Of a DNA stretch of 26,705 nt, positions 22,202 to 26,705 are shown piece by piece. The notes under the pieces are model-generated. The model saw nothing but the letters and a program-made list of their open reading frames with translations. It made no database searches and was not told the DNA's origin. The DNA comes from Spinellus fusiger (Eukaryota > Mucoromycota > Mucoromycetes > Mucorales > Phycomycetaceae). Positions within the stretch are counted from its first letter, which is position 1. Each line of letters begins with the position of its first letter. The stretch covers positions 1 to 26,705 of the forward strand of contig JALLLS010000158.1 of assembly GCA_025094145.1 (NCBI GenBank). The letters run 5' to 3'. Made by a program: the position numbers and the translations under genes.

Positions 22202-22731
22202 AACACATATAGGACAAGGGAGAGAAAACCATCCCCGAATTTACTGAGAAGCTATTACTGTATAACTTATATCTTTGTAGCATAGAAAAAATATGTATAT
22301 AAGTAGACCAAAAGTCATACAATGAATCTTTGAGAAATACATCCTGTTGGGAAATAGGGACAGTGACAGTCCTAATCCCAACAAGGACCCACTCTAGTAG
22401 ACTATATTTATGCATGCAAATAGATAGAGAAAGTTACCCCTGAGATATGGGGTAGAAAAAGTATATAAGATAGTATTACAAATATGGAAGTATTTGATCC
22501 CTGGCATATTGATATGCTAGAAATCCTTCCTATGTTTTTGGAAGAGATTGTTTTTGCAATTCTATATAGACTAATGTAGCTGATAGAAAAAGTATATAAG
22601 CTATCCATCTATTAGATAGAAGAAAGATTTGCAAAATATATTTCTTATATTACAAACACACCTTTTGTTTCTGATTTTTGAACACTTATTTCGCCTTAAA
22701 CAGACAATCCAAGTAAACCCCTTTTGTTAAC
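22202..22731. other. Region upstream of gag relic, with duplicated TATA-type motif
   Basis: No gene is seen. The 17-mer TAGAAAAAGTATATAAG occurs twice in direct orientation, at 22453-22469 and 22584-22600. Each copy includes TATATAA. The segment probably contains the 5' non-coding part of the retroelement whose gag relic begins at 22732. A long terminal repeat cannot be shown because no second copy lies within the window. Confidence 0.4.
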
Positions 22732-23475
22732 ATGGATGTCACTACCGCCAGTAACCTCTTCTCAAAGAGAGTACAAGTATTCACTGGAGACACCTTGTCC
22801 AAGGACGTGGACACTTGGGTAATTGAAATCAAGAAATGGGAGAAGAGCCTCTTTGGCCATATCACAGATTACGTTGCAGCAACCATGGTCACAGCAAAAT
22901 TAGAGGGTCTTGCTGCTACTGTAGTAGCCTTGAGGTCATTTGATAAACCTGAAGATGTCTTCACTTTCCTGAAAGGAAAATACCTGACTTACAGATATCA
23001 AGCAGAAGTACAAGGCCAGCTGGCAAAAGAAGCATGCTTCAATTTTATGGAGGCAATAGACTGTGCTGAAGAGCCAAAGAGGTTAAACAAAGTATTGGGA
23101 GATACCAACATCTCTGAAAACACTATAGCCATTGCTGTCATCAAAGCTTTTCCTCACATATAGGTGTTCACTGGAGTATCAGCCTTCAGTGTGAAAAAGA
23201 ATAATTTTGAAGAGACCTTTAAGAAATTTGAGGTCTATGCAGAAATTGCTCCTGCTCCTGCCACAACACCCCAAAGGAATGAGGCATTGACAAAGATGCA
23301 GCCATGTCAAGCACAGAACCCCCAGAGTTTGGATGCACAAATATCACAGACACATTCCACAAGGCCTGCCCACAGACAGAGAAATAGGGAGAACAGGGGT
23401 TTTTATTCTAAGCTTGAGAAGCAGATAAAAGTGCTTACACTACAAATAAGCAAGATGTCTTTGGGAAAAGACTAA
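22732..23475 (+). pseudogene. Retrotransposon gag-like relic
   Basis: From ATG 22732 one frame runs to TAG 23161-23163 and continues to TAA 23473-23475, so a single stop interrupts about 247 codons. The first part has gag features: VQVFTGDTLSKDVDTWVIEI, then KLEGLAATVVAL and FTFLKGKYLTYRYQAEVQGQ, matching the helical retrotransposon gag pattern of 'F.G....V..W...I' and 'L.G.A'. The second part is Ala/Pro/Gln-rich and ends with a basic and helical segment (KLEKQIKVLTLQISKM). No zinc knuckle is seen. It is followed by a protease-like piece. I would place it in the LTR-type (gypsy-like) retroelements, with moderate certainty, because no reverse transcriptase is present here. Confidence 0.6.
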
Positions 23476-23552
23476 GCAATACACACACACCCTCACCTCT
23501 AGTAGTAGGATCTTTTGTATTAAATAAACTAAAGTCTACCACTGGTAGTTGT

Positions 23553-23759
23553 ATGTATTGCACAAATAAGAGGAAGATATCCACATATTGGGTTAATTTA
23601 CCTAAAACTATAATTGGAGAAAAGGAAATCCAAGCTGTGGCTGACCAAGGAGCTGCCACCAATCTCATCACAAGGAAAACTGCCAATCACCTACACACAA
23701 AGAGATTTTTGGGATATATAAGGAAATATTCTGAGGATAAAATCAAAATCTTCTTATGA
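23553..23759 (+). pseudogene. Retroelement aspartic-protease-like fragment
   Basis: A short frame contains YWVNLPKTIIGEKEIQAVAD followed by QGAATNLITRKTANHL. This fits the retropepsin start, where a hydrophobic strand leads to D-T/S-G-A, but here the motif is D-Q-G-A, so the active-site Ser/Thr is lost or the element is unusual. The frame ends soon after at TGA 23757-23759. It lies 78 bp beyond the gag relic, in the order expected for gag-protease. No RT or integrase follows; other sequence takes over before the LINE begins. Confidence 0.45.
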
Positions 23760-23970
23760 TTGGCTAATGTGTTTGAAAATGCCTTTTTGTTGTCCAGATG
23801 GTCAATTTCAAACTCTGCCTGCCTATCAGAACAAAGATAATTGACTTTGCAATTATAAAGTAGAAAATTGGCTGTAAAGATTTTTTTTTGTATAAGACAT
23901 TTTTTATTGAGCATCTTTATACAGTCACACGTCACACTGAGAGGTCTGACTAGGAAAGCATATTGGACAC

Positions 23971-25340
23971 ATGGCTTTCTCTGCTAACACTCAGGAACCA
24001 CCTGCTTCAGGCAAACACCACCCACCCAACACCCAACATGCACCTTCTTGCACTTGGGCCCAAGTGGTATTGAACCAGCATGAATCATTAGTTCATAATG
24101 ACAAGCTCATTACAACTTCATCAACTGGATGTAAGGTCCTAAAGACTCTCATCTGGAGAAATGGTTGTTCTCCTGGAAGTGTCATTTTTGACGTCTCAAG
24201 TTGCTCAGAAACACAACTTCAGCTCTTGGAGCTGATTACTGCTCAGTACCCTCTTTGCCAGGGTACTATCTTCCCCAAAGAAGGACCCAAGCATCTGTGT
24301 GAGGTTAACTTTCACCCTGAACTCTAGGATGAGATCTCCTGGGCTTGTGATGAAGGACTGTTATTTGAAAAAGATAACACTGTCATTCTTGCTTCTTGTG
24401 CAGAAGACCAATCCACCAGAACCTATCTTGTCTTCCATTCATGGACATTCCTGATCTACTTCATGGCATGCATCAGAGTCTGCAGCCTTTTGGTCACATT
24501 CTGGACGTTGGCCTGTGTTGTGAGCCCAAGACTCAGTCATACATGGGTACTGGGTATGCCATTATGGACATTGATCCCCAACAAGGACAAGACATTAATC
24601 CTCTTACTCATCTCATTCCGTGGATGAACACTTCTGATGGCTTTCATGCCATGTGGAATGACATGCCCACATGGTGTAGGTATTGTCATGAACATGGACA
24701 TGACAGAAACGAGTGCCCCCAAAGACCCAGTAGACAGCACAGATGCTGGAAGTGCCTAAAGCCAGGCCATATTGCTACTTCTTGCCCAGAGAAGCCAATT
24801 GGAGCTCAATCCCACAGCCACCACTACAACAACAGCAAAGGAGGATGTACACCAGCTTCTTCTCACCAGATCTTGCCACGTCTGGAGGAACAGGTTATGT
24901 CTGAGCCCATGATATTGCCTACAGTATCAGAGGAGAGTGTAGATATCTCCTCAGAGAATACACTACTGGCACCCATGGTACTCCTGCCTGCATCAGAAAA
25001 GCAGACAAATACTACCTTAGTCTTGGCCAGTCCGCCTGAGGTAGAGGCCTCCATGTCTACAGAGTCAGAGATGGGCTCAGCAGACTCAGTAATCTCATAC
25101 CAGTCTACTGCCAGCACAATGGCAGAAGAGTTCCCTCACCTCTCACCATGCACCTCACAGTCAATTGGACGGGCACTGCATAATAATAAGTTGAGTGTAT
25201 CTACACCAACACTCAAGTTGATAGCAAAGACCACCACAAGTAGAGGTGTTTCCAAAGGAGTCAAGTCCTTGACATCTGTAGTTCCTTCCCATACCAACCC
25301 TCCCCGTCATGCCAGGAAGCCTTTTAGACTTAATTGTTAA
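23971..25340 (+). pseudogene. LINE ORF1 (CCHC zinc-knuckle nucleic-acid binding protein), broken
   Basis: ORF1 proteins bind the element RNA. Reading from ATG 23971, the frame meets TAG at 24325-24327, goes on for some 25 codons (DEISWACDEGLLFEKDNTVI), and then shifts frame near 24400. From there the frame to TAA 25338-25340 is open. It includes PFMDIPDLLHGMHQSLQPFG, then two perfect C-x2-C-x4-H-x4-C knuckles, CRYCHEHGHDRNEC and CWKCLKPGHIATSC, about 7 residues apart. A Ser/Thr/Glu-rich tail of about 170 residues follows, with a basic end (RHARKPFRLNC). One stop and one frameshift make it non-functional unless reading is recoded. Confidence 0.82.
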
Positions 25341-26705
25341 TGATAGAGAAATCTACCATTATCAAAGTTGCAAGTCTTAATTGCAACAGCCTGGCCAAAA
25401 TATCTGATCCTAAAAAACGTTCCCATCTCATTTGACACTTATGCAGCCAAGATGCTCATATTCTTGCCTTACAAGAAACACACGCTTCCACACCTTCCTT
25501 ACAATCACAACTTCACTCACAATTTTGTGCCCATTTCTCCCTTTGGACTTACAGCTGTGGTATTGTATCATTCACCCCACAAGTCATATTGGAACGTATT
25601 CCAATTCCTGAAGATGACAAGGCTATTCTTGCTTGAGTCTCCCATGCTAGTGAATACTTTATTCCATTTTACATTATGGTATTATATGTTCCTTCTCATT
25701 CATATACCCTTTGCCATTCCTTCTATACATCCCTCCTTTGCTTGGCTCCCTTTTCAGATTTAGATGACTGTTATAATTGTCTTCTTTTGATGTGGGATTT
25801 CAACTTCTCTTATGCCCATCCCAATTCTCAAAGCAATGCTCCAGCTGGCTGGCATGATATGCTAAAAGAATGGTTTGTGAATTGTATGACACCCACAGGC
25901 TCTACACCTATGCCTACCTTCTGTTGTAATGACAAGATTATGTTAACTATTGACTATGCCTATACTTCTCTCTCTCTCTGACAATTTGGTTGAGTCCACT
26001 GTGGACTTTACTAATCCTGCCTGGACAGATCATGCTTTACTCTCCTTTTCCCTTTGTTTAATTTCTCCTAAGAGTGGACGAGGCCTTTGGAGAGCTAACC
26101 CCCTTCTCACTCACAACAAACACCTGTCAAAAGTTAGAAACACACCTTAGCAATCTTTTGCTGTTGTTAGACCTTTCATCCTCTCCTCAAGAACAATGGG
26201 AGCAGGTAAAATCAATGGTTAGTGGAGTAGCCAAGTCTTTTGGACGTTGACACAAACCATGGAGAGAGTGCAAGCTTTGAGAACTACAGAGTAGATGCAA
26301 TCACTTTCTTTGCAGTTGTCCTCCTGCAGATCTAAGAACATCAACACTTGTCATACTGAATAGAGAGATTGCTGAACTTCAACAGGAAACAGTGGATATT
26401 GCTGCTTTATGTGCTGGGAAACATTGGCAAGAACAGGGTGAGAAATCCCCTGGGTACCTTAAAGCCACAATCCAGACATGACAAACTCAACAAACAGTAC
26501 CGCCCCTTCATCATCCTACCACTAATGCATTATGTGACACTCCTTCTACTATGACAGAAGCCGCACAGGCCTTCTATACCACTCTGTTCACACCAGAGAT
26601 AACTGAGGAAGACTCAGTCAACACTCTGCTTGAACAGATACCAGATGACAGAAAGATAAGTGCCCAACAACAAGAGGATCTTCTGGTACCACTCACTATT
26701 GAGGA
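25340..26705 (+). pseudogene. LINE ORF2, endonuclease part, broken and partial
   Basis: The ATG at 25340-25342 overlaps the ORF1 stop. The frame reads IIKVASLNCNSLAK, the start of APE-like endonucleases, then HILALQETHA with the catalytic Glu. LLLMWDFNFSYAHPN matches 'GDFN' with Gly replaced by Trp, IDYAYTS matches 'IDYIF', and TDHALLSFSL has the catalytic Asp-His. Two in-frame TGA codons (near 25433 and 25634) and a frameshift at a CT repeat (25968-25980) break it. Further frame changes follow between about 26150 and 26370, and LQQETVDIAALCAGKHWQEQ and later pieces belong to the linker before RT. The window ends before the RT motifs. Confidence 0.8.

Larger units (their letters stand above)
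23971..26705 (+). mobile_element. LINE-type (non-LTR) retrotransposon, decayed, cut by window end
   Basis: ORF1 with two CCHC knuckles is followed by ORF2 with an APE-type endonuclease and the spacer that leads to reverse transcriptase. This order defines a LINE. The last codons (LYTTLFTPEIT-like FYTTLFTPEITEED and VPLTIEE) are the segment seen just before the RT domain in many LINEs, so the RT should start just past 26705. The 5' end is not fixed; it lies between 23760 and 23971. The element probably inserted into or beside the gag-type relic. Confidence 0.82.

Noticed and set aside
22732..26705. One composite retroelement from gag relic to LINE
   Set aside because: The gag/protease-like piece and the zinc-knuckle/endonuclease piece belong to different retroelement types and each has its own start; adjacency is better explained by nested or neighbouring insertion.

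Overview
The window looks like nuclear DNA of a filamentous fungus, most likely an early-diverging (Mucoromycota-type) species. Genes are AT-rich and broken by many short GT-AG introns (41-135 nt). The encoded proteins are fungal or eukaryotic housekeeping types: Mediator MED6, PHO88/SND3, OMA1, geranylgeranyltransferase-I beta and a MitoPLD-like nuclease. Decayed Tc1/mariner, gag-type and LINE elements sit beside them. The phylum is inferred from gene structure and protein character; no database search was possible.

Layout. 1-2167 is a low-density tract with two decayed coding relics, one of them a BTB/POZ domain. 2168-12853 is a compact gene block: MED6 (+), PHO88/SND3 (-), a 651-aa protein with an Mso1-like segment and tandem peptide repeats (-), OMA1 (+), CDC43/PGGT1B beta subunit (+) and a PLD-family nuclease (-). 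I rebuilt all of these from spliced exons with consistent reading phase. Several lie tail to tail with under 150 bp between stop codons. 12854-19620 is gene-poor and holds two dead Tc1-like elements (about 14764-15931 and 17709-19038). 19621-21778 is an apparently intact copper amine oxidase with all cofactor and copper residues. From 22732 to the window end are a gag/protease relic and a decayed LINE. The LINE's ORF1 (two zinc knuckles) and ORF2 (endonuclease) overlap at a TAATG; the reverse transcriptase would lie beyond the edge.

The host genes do not form a pathway; they are ordinary neighbours. They include mitochondrial quality control (OMA1), protein prenylation (CDC43), ER targeting (PHO88/SND3) and transcription (MED6). 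I found no clear new multi-gene system. The points most worth a second look are the unusual Mso1-like fusion protein, the MitoPLD-like enzyme with a basic N-terminal half, two GC-AG introns in one gene, the TAATG overlap in the LINE, and element stop codons that fit C-to-T or G-to-A change.
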